Notes under the pieces: model-generated
The model's input: only the letters and a program-made list of their open reading frames with translations
Told to the model about the DNA's origin: nothing
Database searches by the model: none
Part shown: positions 30,055 to 38,729 of the stretch, piece by piece
Numbering within the stretch: position 1 is the first letter of the stretch
How the letters are laid out: every line of letters starts with the position of its first letter
Source: Flavobacteriales bacterium TMED123
GTDB lineage: Bacteria > Bacteroidota > Bacteroidia > Flavobacteriales > BACL11
Direction: 5' to 3'
Length of the DNA: 64,000 nucleotides
NCBI GenBank assembly: GCA_002170165.1
Contig: NHFY01000062.1
Span: 69,670-133,669 of the forward strand
Made by a program: the position numbers and the translations under genes

Positions 30055-30864
30055 TTAGTGAATAATTAAATTTTTTCTTTGAATACTGTTTTTATCTGTG
30101 AATTCAACAATAAAACATCCTCTTCCTAGGCTGTTCTTTGATAGTTCTAGGTTATTTTCAATATTGGTTCTTGCAAAAGCTATCCTTCCTATATTGTCAT
30201 AAACTTTAATGTTTTTTACCCCCTCAAATTGTAAGGTTGTTTTATCAGTTGTTGGATTTGGATACATTACAATTTGATTTAGCCCTTTTGTATCAATTCC
30301 TGCACTCCCGTCAATAAACAAATCGTATTGTTGCCCTGAAAATGCTGGAAAATCAACTGCCATGCCAGCAAAAATAGCACCAATAGCAGGGATCTGTATA
30401 TTAATAACCATATTCACATCAATTGGAAATGTTCCTGATTGAGTAGGAGTCCCATTTATTTCTATGCATCCATCTATACCAGATGTATATTGACAATTGT
30501 ATATGTCGCAAGAAAAAGTCAGATTGCTAGGCAAACCTGTTATGTCATAAGTGACATGATTTGCTCCTACCGTCATTACGGTACTAATTCCTGCTAAATT
30601 CATTGCAGAAACAACAGATGTTGGAAGCAAAAATCCTATGTCCAGAGTTGTATCTTCCAATACAACAAGTGTTAAAGTCTCGCTGTAAGGCATATTTAAT
30701 TGTCCGTCAGCAATACCCGTCATTGGTATATTAGGAATGGGCAGGTTAGGCGGGTAAATGCCAGGTAATCCAAGAGTTGTAAAAATAAAATTAGGTGAGC
30801 ATTGCGCATTTACATTCATTGTGTATACAAGTAAAATGCTTAATGAAAGTAGTATTTTTTTCAA
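30055..30864 (-). CDS. Secreted protein with T9SS type A sorting domain
   Basis: A 269-residue exported protein. It has a signal peptide (SLSILLVYTMNVNAQ), a cysteine-containing beta-rich body (CSPNFIFTTLG, SCDIYNCQYTSGIDGC) and a type A sorting domain (QIVMYPNPTTDKTTLQF, IKVYDNIGRIAFAR, LGRGCFIVEFTDKN, KNLIIH). The body resembles no family I recognise. A canonical promoter lies upstream (30887-30894), and the second cargo gene follows, so both are probably made and secreted together. Confidence 0.86.
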   Translation of the reverse strand: MKKILLSLSILLVYTMNVNAQCSPNFIFTTLGLPGIYPPNLPIPNIPMTGIADGQLNMPYSETLTLVVLEDTTLDIGFLLPTSVVSAMNLAGISTVMTVGANHVTYDITGLPSNLTFSCDIYNCQYTSGIDGCIEINGTPTQSGTFPIDVNMVINIQIPAIGAIFAGMAVDFPAFSGQQYDLFIDGSAGIDTKGLNQIVMYPNPTTDKTTLQFEGVKNIKVYDNIGRIAFARTNIENNLELSKNSLGRGCFIVEFTDKNSIQRKNLIIH

Positions 30865-30886
30865 AACAGAAAGATTTAAATCTGCT

Positions 30887-30894
30887 CAAATTTA
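30887..30894 (-). promoter_or_regulatory. -7 element of the T9SS cargo gene pair
   Basis: Minus-strand TAAATTTG, exact TAnnTTTG, 22 bases before the ATG at 30864. Confidence 0.55.
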
Positions 30895-30964
30895 GCATAA
30901 AAAAATAAATAAAGTTTTACTATTCAGGTTATATTTATTAAATGCTAAAGCTGCTTAAATAAAA

Positions 30965-31036
30965 AAGGACTTGCTATGTATAGGGGCTCTTTATGATTAT
31001 ATAGAAGATTATAAGAAGTATACGTATAGTTAGTAA
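30965..31036 (+). pseudogene. Fragment of a lost lipoprotein gene (copy A)
   Basis: Bases 30991-31040 match 31841-31890 closely, in the same orientation. In the frame starting TAT at 30992 it reads YDYIEDYKKYTYS then TAG, whereas copy B reads YDYIEDY-stop-KYAYVGS. Several differences are synonymous third-base changes (TAT/TAC, GAT/GAC), which implies both were once coding. There is no start codon or complete frame here, so this is a remnant. Confidence 0.5.
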
Positions 31037-31089
31037 TATACCTTTTATACTTTTAATATTATTAAATAAAGAGTATTACTATAACTTAT

Positions 31090-31097
31090 TATCTTTG
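31090..31097 (+). promoter_or_regulatory. -7 element for the 121-residue membrane protein
   Basis: TATCTTTG, exact TAnnTTTG, 28 bases before ATG 31126. Confidence 0.55.
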
Positions 31098-31125
31098 TAA
31101 GATAAATATTATAAATTAGAAAAAT

Positions 31126-31491
31126 ATGAAACCTTATCAAGCTAATATGTTAAATGTTCTAACATTGATAACAATGTCTTTATGGGCATACTTTGCATAC
31201 GAACCAACTCCAGAAAAGATGAGTCCGTCATTAACAACATTTATTCCATTATTTTTTGGCGTTATTTTATTGATATGTAATAATGGTCTTAAAAAAGAAA
31301 ATAAAGTAATTGCTCATGTTGCTGTCTTAATAACTTTATTGTCTGTCATAGGACTTACAAAGCCTTTCATGTCAGCTATTGACGAAGAAAGATTTATGGC
31401 AGTTTTTCGTGTTGGGTTAATGATTTTAACTGGAGTTATTGCATTGATTACATTTATAAAAAGTTTTATTGCAGCTAGAAGAAAGTCTTAA
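31126..31491 (+). CDS. Small four-helix membrane protein of unknown function
   Basis: A 121-residue inner-membrane protein with four hydrophobic segments (about 9-25, 36-51, 62-80, 94-114) and a basic C-terminal end (SFIAARRKS). The pattern TFIPLFFGVILLICNNGLKK and KVIAHVAVLITLL recalls an uncharacterised family common in Bacteroidota. It has its own promoter and an intact frame, in contrast to the broken genes that follow it. No function can be assigned. Confidence 0.75.
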   Translation: MKPYQANMLNVLTLITMSLWAYFAYEPTPEKMSPSLTTFIPLFFGVILLICNNGLKKENKVIAHVAVLITLLSVIGLTKPFMSAIDEERFMAVFRVGLMILTGVIALITFIKSFIAARRKS

Positions 31492-31505
31492 TATTATTTA
31501 TAGAT

Positions 31506-31739
31506 ATGTTAAGGCTTTATATTATTGGCGTATGTGTATTATTCATTGCCATTATAGCTAATGTAATTATTGGTAAGATTGGTTTAAGTACCTGGTATGA
31601 TTTTGGGCCTCAATTTTTTAAAAGAGGATTTGTTGTTAAAGAAGTTGGTTTTTTGAGTAGTATTTAGTTATTCTTTTTATATCCAATAGTACTTGCATTC
31701 AGTTATATTATTGGTGACAAAATCTATAATTTATTTTAA
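31506..31739 (+). pseudogene. Small membrane protein gene interrupted by TAG
   Basis: An ATG frame with membrane-protein sequence (YIIGVCVLFIAIIANVIIGK) is stopped by TAG at 31665-31667, yet the same frame continues as LFFLYPIVLAFSYIIGDKIY, a second plausible membrane helix, and stops at 31737-31739. Fusing both parts gives a 77-residue two-helix protein, which looks like the ancestral form. The reading as a nonsense-mutated gene fits the decayed neighbourhood. It lies 14 bases after the intact membrane gene and may be its former operon partner. Confidence 0.55.
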
Positions 31740-31742
31740 TTA

Positions 31743-31919
31743 ATGAAAAAGCTATGTTACATATTTTTAGAATTATCAATTACTTTATTAGCTTGTCAGA
31801 AAGAAGAATCTTCTATATAAATTGAGGAGGAGCCTACTATTTATGATTACATAGAAGACTATTAGAAGTATGCTTATGTAGGTAGTAATAGTAGTTTAAA
31901 TACTATAATGAGAAGATAA
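31743..31919 (+). pseudogene. Broken lipoprotein gene (copy B)
   Basis: Opens with MKKLCYIFLELSITLLACQK, a lipoprotein signal with lipobox LLAC, then TAA at 31818-31820. The frame goes on as IEEEPTIYDYIEDY, TAG at 31863-31865, then KYAYVGSNSSLNTIMRR to a final TAA. Two different nonsense codons in one frame point to decay. The YDYIEDY segment is duplicated at 30991-31040 (copy A). Confidence 0.5.
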
Positions 31920-31979
31920 TCTTGAAATAAAAAGACATCACTCATTCTACAGAGATGTAATTAAAATATTTTCTTAGTA

Positions 31980-32213
31980 CTATTTTTTCCAATCAAAGCA
32001 AACCATTGTATTGCTAGCTTCTGAAGGCTTTGAACAGCTTTCTTTACCAAAATGAGAACAATTAGTACAAGAAGAGTTTTTTGTTATAGAATCTGTATAA
32101 GCATGACTCTCACAAAAATTATTTATTTCTACTTTTTGTTTATGCTTACTGCAAATAAAATCTCTAAGTAAATTTGCACAGTTTAGACAAGTGTTGACAT
32201 TTCTTAATTCCAT
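31980..32213 (-). CDS. Cysteine-rich small protein, probable zinc binder
   Basis: A 77-residue soluble protein with nine cysteines and three histidines in two clusters: CLNC...C-x2-H (residues about 9-23) with C34 and H37, then CTNCSHF (about 49-55), C60 and C72. The spacing suggests one or two structural zinc sites. It has its own exact TAnnTTTG element (32235-32242) and no frame damage, so it seems alive although it lies inside a decayed island. No domain recognised; role unknown. Confidence 0.65.
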   Translation of the reverse strand: MELRNVNTCLNCANLLRDFICSKHKQKVEINNFCESHAYTDSITKNSSCTNCSHFGKESCSKPSEASNTMVCFDWKK

Positions 32214-32234
32214 GGTTTTTTATTTTTTATACGA

Positions 32235-32242
32235 CAAATATA
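32235..32242 (-). promoter_or_regulatory. -7 element of the cysteine-rich gene
   Basis: Minus-strand TATATTTG, exact TAnnTTTG, 21 bases before the ATG at 32213. Confidence 0.55.
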
Positions 32243-32330
32243 CTATATAAGTTTCATAGATTGAAAAGTAAGTAGCTGATTATTAATAATTTATAATTAG
32301 AATAAATAAAAATAAGAATAGTAGATTGCT

Positions 32331-32746
<416 letters not shown>

Positions 32747-32824
32747 ATTTAGGAATGCAAATATACGGCATAAACTTAATTTGCCAATACTTAACGAAAG
32801 TTATTTTACTCTTTTGCAAAAATG

Positions 32825-32832
32825 TATTTTTG
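32825..32832 (+). promoter_or_regulatory. -7 element of the ABC-F gene, leaderless layout
   Basis: TATTTTTG, exact TAnnTTTG, ends 5 bases before ATG 32838. Confidence 0.6.
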
Positions 32833-32837
32833 TAGCT

Positions 32838-34769
32838 ATGATTTCCGTAAACAATCTTTCATTATACTTTGGTGGACAGGATGTGTTCAAAGGCATTTCT
32901 TTATCGGTAAATAAAGGAGATAAAATCGGTTTGGTTGGGAAGAATGGTGCTGGAAAATCAACTCTTCTTAATTTATTTGCGCAAAAAATAAATCCTAATT
33001 CAGGCAATGTAGCAAGTCCAAATAATTTAAAGATTGGTTATTTAACACAAGATTTGGACTTTGTTGATGGTTTAAGCGTAATTGATGAAGCAAAAAAAGC
33101 ATATAAAGAAATTAATATTTTGCAAGATGAAATTGTCACACTGAATCAGGAGTTGGGAAACAGAACAGATTATGAGTCAGAGGGCTATATGCAACTTATC
33201 AGTCATTTGCATGAAAAACAAGAGCAATTCCGCTTAAAAGGAGGTCATGATTTGCAAAGTTCAATTACCCAAGTGCTCTTAGGATTAGGTTTTTTGCAAT
33301 CTGATTTCAATCGACTTACTAATGAGTTTAGTGGCGGTTGGCGAATGCGTATCGAACTGGCTAAAATCCTCTTGCAACGACCAGATGTATTATTGCTTGA
33401 CGAGCCTACTAATCATCTAGATATAGAATCAATCATATGGCTTGAAAACTGGCTTAAAAAATTTGATGGCGCTTTGGTTTTAGTCTCTCATGATAGATTG
33501 TTTTTAGATAGTGTTACTAATCGGACTGTTGAAATTGCATTTGGCAGATTGAACCAGTATAAAGCTTCATACACTAAATACATCACGCTCAGAAAAGATA
33601 GGCAAGAAAAGCAAATTCAAGCCAAGAAAAATCAAGATAAATTTATTGATGAAACAAAGATACTCATCAATAAGTTCAGGGCTAAGAAAAATAAAGCTGC
33701 TTTTGCACAAACACTTATTAAAAAATTAGAAAAGTTAGAGATTATTGAAGTTGAACAAGAGGATATTGCAAAAATGCGATTCAAATTCCCTCCAGCTCCA
33801 CATTCTGGAAAAGTAAGTTTGCAAGCAAAATCAATTTGCAAGAATTATGATTTCTTATCCGTGTTGAAAGATGTAAATCTGGAAATTGTAAAAGGAGAGA
33901 AAATTGCATTTGTTGGTAAAAATGGAGAAGGGAAAACAACTCTTGCTAAAATATTAGTAGATCAAATTCCATTTGATGGAAAAGTGAAATTAGGACATCA
34001 AGTAAATATTGGCTATTACGCACAGAATCAAACAGACTTTTTGGATGAAGATAAAAGCGTTTTACAATGCATACAGGATGCAGCAGACGCGGAAACAAGT
34101 GGTAAAGTACGCGATATTTTAGGCTCATTTCTTTTTTCAAAAGATGATGTGGATAAGAAAATCAAAGTACTTTCTGGTGGTGAAAGAGCAAGAGTTGCCC
34201 TTTGCAAGTTGTTGCTTGAGCCTAAAAATCTACTCATAATGGATGAGCCTACCAATCATTTAGATATGATGTCCAAAGATATTTTAAAACGCGCACTTCA
34301 AGCTTACGATGGGACATTAATCATTGTGTCGCACGATAGGGACTTTCTGCATGAACTTACCGAAAAAGTATATGAGTTCAAGGATAAAAATATCAGGCAG
34401 TATATTGGGGATATCAATGCTTTTTTGAAAGAAAGAAATTTGATGGATTTCAAACAATTAGAGCAAAAACATAAAAAAGAAAGTAAAAACGATAAAACAA
34501 AGCAGCAGTCCTCTTACCATCAACAGAAAGATGCTCTGAAAGCAAAAAGAAAATTGCAAAATAAGATTAGCAAGCTAGAAAAGCAGATTCAAAATTTAGA
34601 GCAAACACAAAAAAAATTAGATGAAAAACTAGCTGATCCTAAGCAATTTCAAGAACTTTCAAAGGAAAAAGGCTTTTTTGAAAAGTATGAGAAGAATCAG
34701 CTAAAATTAGCGAAGATGGAGCAAGATTGGGAAAAATACATTGAGGATTTAGAGCAACTAAAAAGCTAA
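32838..34769 (+). CDS. ABC-F family ATPase (ribosome-associated, Uup/YbiT-like)
   Basis: A soluble 643-residue protein with two ABC ATPase domains and no membrane helices. Walker A motifs are GKNGAGKS (34-41) and GKNGEGKTT; signatures FSGGWRMRIELA and LSGGERARVALC; Walker B LLLDEPTNHLD and LIMDEPTNHLD. A charged linker between the domains and a C-terminal coiled coil (last 100 residues, KISKLEKQIQNLEQTQKKLD) fit ABC-F translation factors that act at the ribosomal E site. The ATG at 32838 is chosen since the upstream ATG would lie before the promoter; homologues start with this short MISVNNLSL. Confidence 0.93.
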   Translation: MISVNNLSLYFGGQDVFKGISLSVNKGDKIGLVGKNGAGKSTLLNLFAQKINPNSGNVASPNNLKIGYLTQDLDFVDGLSVIDEAKKAYKEINILQDEIVTLNQELGNRTDYESEGYMQLISHLHEKQEQFRLKGGHDLQSSITQVLLGLGFLQSDFNRLTNEFSGGWRMRIELAKILLQRPDVLLLDEPTNHLDIESIIWLENWLKKFDGALVLVSHDRLFLDSVTNRTVEIAFGRLNQYKASYTKYITLRKDRQEKQIQAKKNQDKFIDETKILINKFRAKKNKAAFAQTLIKKLEKLEIIEVEQEDIAKMRFKFPPAPHSGKVSLQAKSICKNYDFLSVLKDVNLEIVKGEKIAFVGKNGEGKTTLAKILVDQIPFDGKVKLGHQVNIGYYAQNQTDFLDEDKSVLQCIQDAADAETSGKVRDILGSFLFSKDDVDKKIKVLSGGERARVALCKLLLEPKNLLIMDEPTNHLDMMSKDILKRALQAYDGTLIIVSHDRDFLHELTEKVYEFKDKNIRQYIGDINAFLKERNLMDFKQLEQKHKKESKNDKTKQQSSYHQQKDALKAKRKLQNKISKLEKQIQNLEQTQKKLDEKLADPKQFQELSKEKGFFEKYEKNQLKLAKMEQDWEKYIEDLEQLKS

Positions 34770-34794
34770 TTGTAATCTGGTAAAATTGAGATAC

Positions 34795-34820
34795 TATGCT
34801 ATGCATAATATTTTATTTTT
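34795..34820 (+). terminator. Weak terminator-like hairpin after the ABC-F gene
   Basis: TATGC-TAT-GCATA (34795-34807) followed by a T-rich tract. A similar hairpin follows der (38098-38112). Confidence 0.4.
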
Positions 34821-34827
34821 TTCACTT

Positions 34828-34835
34828 TATTTTTG
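34828..34835 (+). promoter_or_regulatory. -7 element for the barrel-like protein gene
   Basis: TATTTTTG, exact TAnnTTTG, 27 bases before ATG 34863. Confidence 0.5.
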
Positions 34836-34862
34836 TCCCAGAATTGATAAAAAACTAAAATC

Positions 34863-35828
34863 ATGAAGAATTTAATTTTAACAATAGCAATTTTACTGCT
34901 AACTATTAGCAGTGTTTTTTCTCAAACCAATGAGGTGGGTAAAAAGTACATCTATGAGTTTAGAGATGGTACAACTATCATTGGATTCTTTGAAAGAGAA
35001 GAACACGGAAATATTTATATAAAAGATTTAGAGGGGAAAGAAGTTTACCTACCAAAGGTTATGGTGGCGCAAACACATGTAGTTACAGATAAAAATTTGA
35101 GAGGTGGAGAGTATTTTTTTCCAAATTTACATGACACTCGATATTTCTTTGCGCCTACAGCTTTTGGTTTGGAAGAAGGTGAGGGGTATTTTAATAATGT
35201 TTATTATCTGTTTTGGCAAGCACAATTTGGACTTACCGATGATTTATCAATTGGAGGAGGGACCTCTTTATTTGGTTTGCCTGCAACATTAAATGCTAAA
35301 TATTCCTTTAATTTAAGTAAAGAATTTAATATGGCTATGGGATATTTTTGGATTGGTAATCTTTTTTGGGGTGGTGATGATGACCGTACTATTGTTAGTA
35401 TGCCTTTTGCAGTTGTTACCAAGGGCTCAAAAGAAAATAATATTACTTTAGGAATAGGTTACAACTTTTCTGAGAACTGGTCAAGAAGTGATGGTAGTAT
35501 GGAGTCAACTGTTTATACTGACTCTCAAGGGAATACGACTGAGACCTGGAGATATGTTGAATCCGAGTATACTTATAAAGATAAGATTACATTAAATTTT
35601 GGAGCTACTTTCAGAACCTCTCGTAGATTTTCTTTGATTGCAGAAGCTTGGATATTTAATCTTGATGATCCTTCTGTTATGGGAGGTCCTGGTATTAGGT
35701 ACTTTAGAAAAATGAATAGAGTTACAGCAAGAAATGGAGCAGGTGCAAAAACATTTGATTTTCAATTATTAATGAATCCAGAGAGCGAGGCAGTAATCCC
35801 ACTTTTTGGAGCTTCTCAGAAATTCTAA
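34863..35828 (+). CDS. Exported beta-rich protein of unknown function
   Basis: A 321-residue exported protein: signal peptide (TIAILLLTISSVFSQ), then a short N-terminal domain (YEFRDGTTIIGFFEREEHGN, about 30-49), then a barrel-like section with glycine- and aromatic-rich alternating strands (LSIGGGTSLFGLPATLNAKY, NITLGIGYNFSENWS, FSLIAEAWIF). It looks like an outer-membrane protein of the type many Bacteroidota carry without assigned role. It stands alone between terminator-like hairpin and era, with its own promoter. Confidence 0.75.
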   Translation: MKNLILTIAILLLTISSVFSQTNEVGKKYIYEFRDGTTIIGFFEREEHGNIYIKDLEGKEVYLPKVMVAQTHVVTDKNLRGGEYFFPNLHDTRYFFAPTAFGLEEGEGYFNNVYYLFWQAQFGLTDDLSIGGGTSLFGLPATLNAKYSFNLSKEFNMAMGYFWIGNLFWGGDDDRTIVSMPFAVVTKGSKENNITLGIGYNFSENWSRSDGSMESTVYTDSQGNTTETWRYVESEYTYKDKITLNFGATFRTSRRFSLIAEAWIFNLDDPSVMGGPGIRYFRKMNRVTARNGAGAKTFDFQLLMNPESEAVIPLFGASQKF

Positions 35829-35882
35829 AATTATCACAAAATTATAAGAAAGGGCTAAACAAATGAGTTGGCTCTTTTTTCG

Positions 35883-35890
35883 TTTCTTTG
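35883..35890 (+). promoter_or_regulatory. -7-like element of era, leaderless layout
   Basis: TTTCTTTG, one mismatch to TAnnTTTG, ends 4 bases before ATG 35895. The upstream start at 35868 lies before the promoter and is rejected. Confidence 0.45.
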
Positions 35891-35894
35891 TAAA

Positions 35895-36773
35895 ATGGAA
35901 CACAAAGCAGGTTTTGTAAATATAATTGGTAATCCTAATGTAGGAAAATCTACATTAATGAATGCTTTAATAGGTGAAAAAATCTCTATTATTACCCGTA
36001 AAGCACAAACTACTCGTCACCGTATTTTAGGAATCTTGAATGAGGAAAATTATCAAATTGTTTTTTCCGACACACCTGGAATTATAAAGCCTGTTTACAG
36101 GTTGCAAGAAAGTATGATGAATTTTGTGCAATCGGCTTTCCAGGATGCTGATGTGTTAATTTATATGGTAGAAGTTGGTGAAAAAGAATTGAAAGATGAT
36201 GCGCTTTTTGAAAAGTTAAAAAATACCAAGGTCCCGATTTTACTTTTACTAAACAAAATTGATTTAACTCAGCAAGAAAAGGTAGCAGAGCAAATCGATC
36301 ATTGGAAAGCAAAAGTTCCAAATGCAGAAATTCTACCCATTTCAGCGTTGAACAAATTTAATCTTGAAAAAATACTAGAGCGCATTTTAGAGCTATTGCC
36401 AATTGCACCACCATATTATGAAAAAGATGCTATAACCGACAAGCCAAAGCGCTTCTTTGTTGCAGAAAGTATCCGAGAAAAGATATTAAAACATTATAAA
36501 CAAGAGGTGCCTTATTCTGTACAGGTAGAAGTGGAAGAATTTGAAGATGATGAAGAAATCATCAAGATTCGTGCTATAATTTATGTGATGCGAGAAAGTC
36601 AGAAAGGAATCATAATTGGACATAAAGGAGCAGGCATAAAAAGAATAGGAACAGAAGCAAGAAAAGAATTGGAACGATTTTTTGACAAAAAAATATTTTT
36701 AGAAACACCTATAAAAGTAAAGAAGAATTGGAGAGATGATAAAAGGCAATTAAAATCTTTCGGCTATGAATAA
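35895..36773 (+). CDS. era: GTPase Era
   Basis: Essential GTPase for 16S rRNA maturation and 30S assembly, 292 residues. G1 [10 protein letters not shown] (residues 9-18), G3 DTPGI, G4 NKID, and a C-terminal KH domain ([20 protein letters not shown] with the GxxG loop). I start at ATG 35895, matching the usual short N-terminus ([12 protein letters not shown]). The 3' end overlaps der by 8 bases, so the two GTPases are coupled. Confidence 0.96.
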   Translation: MEHKAGFVNIIGNPNVGKSTLMNALIGEKISIITRKAQTTRHRILGILNEENYQIVFSDTPGIIKPVYRLQESMMNFVQSAFQDADVLIYMVEVGEKELKDDALFEKLKNTKVPILLLLNKIDLTQQEKVAEQIDHWKAKVPNAEILPISALNKFNLEKILERILELLPIAPPYYEKDAITDKPKRFFVAESIREKILKHYKQEVPYSVQVEVEEFEDDEEIIKIRAIIYVMRESQKGIIIGHKGAGIKRIGTEARKELERFFDKKIFLETPIKVKKNWRDDKRQLKSFGYE

Positions 36774-38070
36774 TATAGTTGCCATAGTAGGAAGGCCGAA
36801 TGTGGGAAAATCTACAATTTTTAATAGATTAACCCAAACGCGTCAAGCTATTACGGATGAGGTGAGTGGGGTTACACGTGATAGACATTACGGAAAATGC
36901 GAATGGAACGGCAAAGAATTTTCAGTAATTGATACTGGTGGTTATGTTGAGGGGAGTGATGATATTTTTGAAAAAGAGATTCGTAAGCAAGTAGAATTGG
37001 CCATAGATGAGGCGAATGTGATATTGTTTTTAGTAGATGCTAAAGATGGTATTACTGATTTAGATCAGTCAGTAGCACAACTGCTCAGAAAAACCGATAA
37101 AAAAGTAATTCTTGTTGTCAATAAAACAGATAATTCTCAGTTATTGAATGAAGCAGTAGAATTCTACAATCTGGGAATGGGCGAATATATTTCAGTTTCC
37201 TCAATAAGCGGAAGCGGAACAGGAGAATTGTTAGATGAGCTCACAAAATATTTTGTGGATGATAGCCCTGAGGAAGATTTGGGTATTCCAAAATTTGCTG
37301 TAATTGGAAGGCCTAATGTAGGGAAGTCTTCTTTCATCAACGCATTGGTTGGAAAAGAGCAAAATATAGTGACTGAAATTGCTGGCACCACAAGAGACTC
37401 GTTAAATACACCTTTCAACAAATTCGGTTTTGATTTTATTTTAGTAGACACAGCAGGGCTTAGAAAAAAGAAAAATGTACATGAGAATTTAGAATTTTAT
37501 TCTGTAATGCGTTCAGTACGCGCCATAGAACATGCAGATGTTTGTGTTTTAATTATTGATGCTGAAAGAGGTTTTGAGGCGCAAGACCAAAGGATCTTTC
37601 ATATTGCTGACAGAAATAAAAAAGGGCTAGTTATTTTAGTAAATAAGTGGGATTTGATTACAAAAGACACTACCACTACAAAAGTATTTGAGGAGCAAAT
37701 TAGAGCAAAAATTGCACCATTTTCTGATGTACCTATTTTATTTATTTCTGCCCTCAACAAACAAAGATTATTAAAAGGCTTGGAAACAGCAATTCAAGTT
37801 TACAATAACAGAACACAAAAAATTTCCACTTCCAAACTAAATAATGTGATGTTGCCTTATATTGAGCAAAACCCTCCTCCTGCACTTAAAGGAAAATACA
37901 TCAGAATTAAATATTCTACTCAACTTAAAGTAGCTACTCCTACTTTTGCATTTTTTGCCAATTTACCACAATATATCAAAGAACCTTACAAGCGATTTAT
38001 TGAGAATAAATTGAGGGAAAATTTTGATTTCTCAGGAGTTCCAATTCAAATCTATTTTAGAAAAAAATAG
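36766..38070 (+). CDS. der: GTPase Der (EngA)
   Basis: Ribosome-assembly GTPase for the 50S subunit, unique in having two tandem G domains. G1 motifs are [14 protein letters not shown] and [14 protein letters not shown], with DTGGY and DTAGLRKKK as G3 and NKTD / NKWD as G4, followed by a C-terminal KH-like domain ([16 protein letters not shown]). At 434 residues it is of normal length. It overlaps era and is followed by a small hairpin. Confidence 0.97.
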   Translation: MNNIVAIVGRPNVGKSTIFNRLTQTRQAITDEVSGVTRDRHYGKCEWNGKEFSVIDTGGYVEGSDDIFEKEIRKQVELAIDEANVILFLVDAKDGITDLDQSVAQLLRKTDKKVILVVNKTDNSQLLNEAVEFYNLGMGEYISVSSISGSGTGELLDELTKYFVDDSPEEDLGIPKFAVIGRPNVGKSSFINALVGKEQNIVTEIAGTTRDSLNTPFNKFGFDFILVDTAGLRKKKNVHENLEFYSVMRSVRAIEHADVCVLIIDAERGFEAQDQRIFHIADRNKKGLVILVNKWDLITKDTTTTKVFEEQIRAKIAPFSDVPILFISALNKQRLLKGLETAIQVYNNRTQKISTSKLNNVMLPYIEQNPPPALKGKYIRIKYSTQLKVATPTFAFFANLPQYIKEPYKRFIENKLRENFDFSGVPIQIYFRKK

Positions 38071-38097
38071 ATTTTATTTTCTAATAATTTCAAAGCG

Positions 38098-38125
38098 CTA
38101 TGCTTAGCATAGTACTTTATTTTTG
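38098..38125 (+). terminator. Weak terminator-like hairpin after der
   Basis: CTATGC-TTA-GCATAG (38098-38112), a perfect 6-bp stem, followed by TACTTTATTTTT. Closely resembles the hairpin after the ABC-F gene. Confidence 0.45.
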
Positions 38126-38131
38126 GTTGTT

Positions 38132-38139
38132 TACCTTTG
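38132..38139 (+). promoter_or_regulatory. -7 element of the small lipoprotein gene
   Basis: TACCTTTG, exact TAnnTTTG, 22 bases before ATG 38162. Confidence 0.5.
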
Positions 38140-38161
38140 TTTATATTAATCAAAATTCAAA

Positions 38162-38659
38162 ATGATGAGAAATCTAATCATATTTTTATTTACCGCAACT
38201 CTACTTCCATCTTGCTCTAATGTAGAATTTATACACCCGCAACCAGAATTTTTAGACCCGTTAACAGAAATTCCTGAAAAGTTTCATGGTGAGTATGTTA
38301 TTCCAGAAATGGACACAAAAACATATGTTGTCAGTAATTTAACTATTGCTGGTGATAGTATAAATAATGGAAAATTTGTAATCAAAAGTTGGGGAAATTA
38401 TTTGTTTATAAATGAAAGAGAAGGTGAAGGCGACACATATGATTTGACAATTGGAAAGGCAGTAAAATTTTTAAATTATGAGACCTTATCTATCCATTTT
38501 ATAAAAATAGATACTAGTCAAACACACTTATTTAATATTATTGAAAAAGCGAAAGGAGGATTTTCTGCAGTTGATTATATTCTACAAGATGTTAACCGAA
38601 ATCAATTCCAGACTTTACTCAATAATTCAGAAAAGATGGATGTGGTACGGGTCGAATAA
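38162..38659 (+). CDS. Small lipoprotein of unknown function
   Basis: A 165-residue lipoprotein with a type II signal peptide (NLIIFLFTATLLPSC, Cys at residue 17). The mature part is beta-rich and acidic, with no recognised domain. Bacteroidota lipoproteins with Asp or other acidic residues soon after the Cys can be surface-exposed; here the mature start is CSNVEF, so no clear export signal is visible. It stands alone between der and the converging metK. Confidence 0.75.
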   Translation: MMRNLIIFLFTATLLPSCSNVEFIHPQPEFLDPLTEIPEKFHGEYVIPEMDTKTYVVSNLTIAGDSINNGKFVIKSWGNYLFINEREGEGDTYDLTIGKAVKFLNYETLSIHFIKIDTSQTHLFNIIEKAKGGFSAVDYILQDVNRNQFQTLLNNSEKMDVVRVE

Positions 38660-38682
38660 ATTATTTTAGAAACAGTTTTGTC

Positions 38683-38704
38683 AAAAAAGGTCCAAATACG
38701 ACCT
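38683..38704 (-). terminator. Terminator of metK
   Basis: Minus-strand AGGTC-GTATTTG-GACCT followed by TTTTTT, 26 bases past the metK stop. Confidence 0.75.
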
Positions 38705-38729
38705 CAAAATAGTGATCTTTTAATTGTTA

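Noticed and set aside
31506-31919. In-frame TAG/TAA as recoding (read-through) sites
   Set aside because: Different stop codons (TAG, TAA) interrupt neighbouring decayed genes, no recoding signal is visible, and the region is otherwise pseudogene-rich; decay is simpler.
32781-32837. Earlier ATG for the ABC-F gene (19 extra codons)
   Set aside because: The extension precedes and includes the TATTTTTG promoter element; family members start at the short MISVNNLSL.
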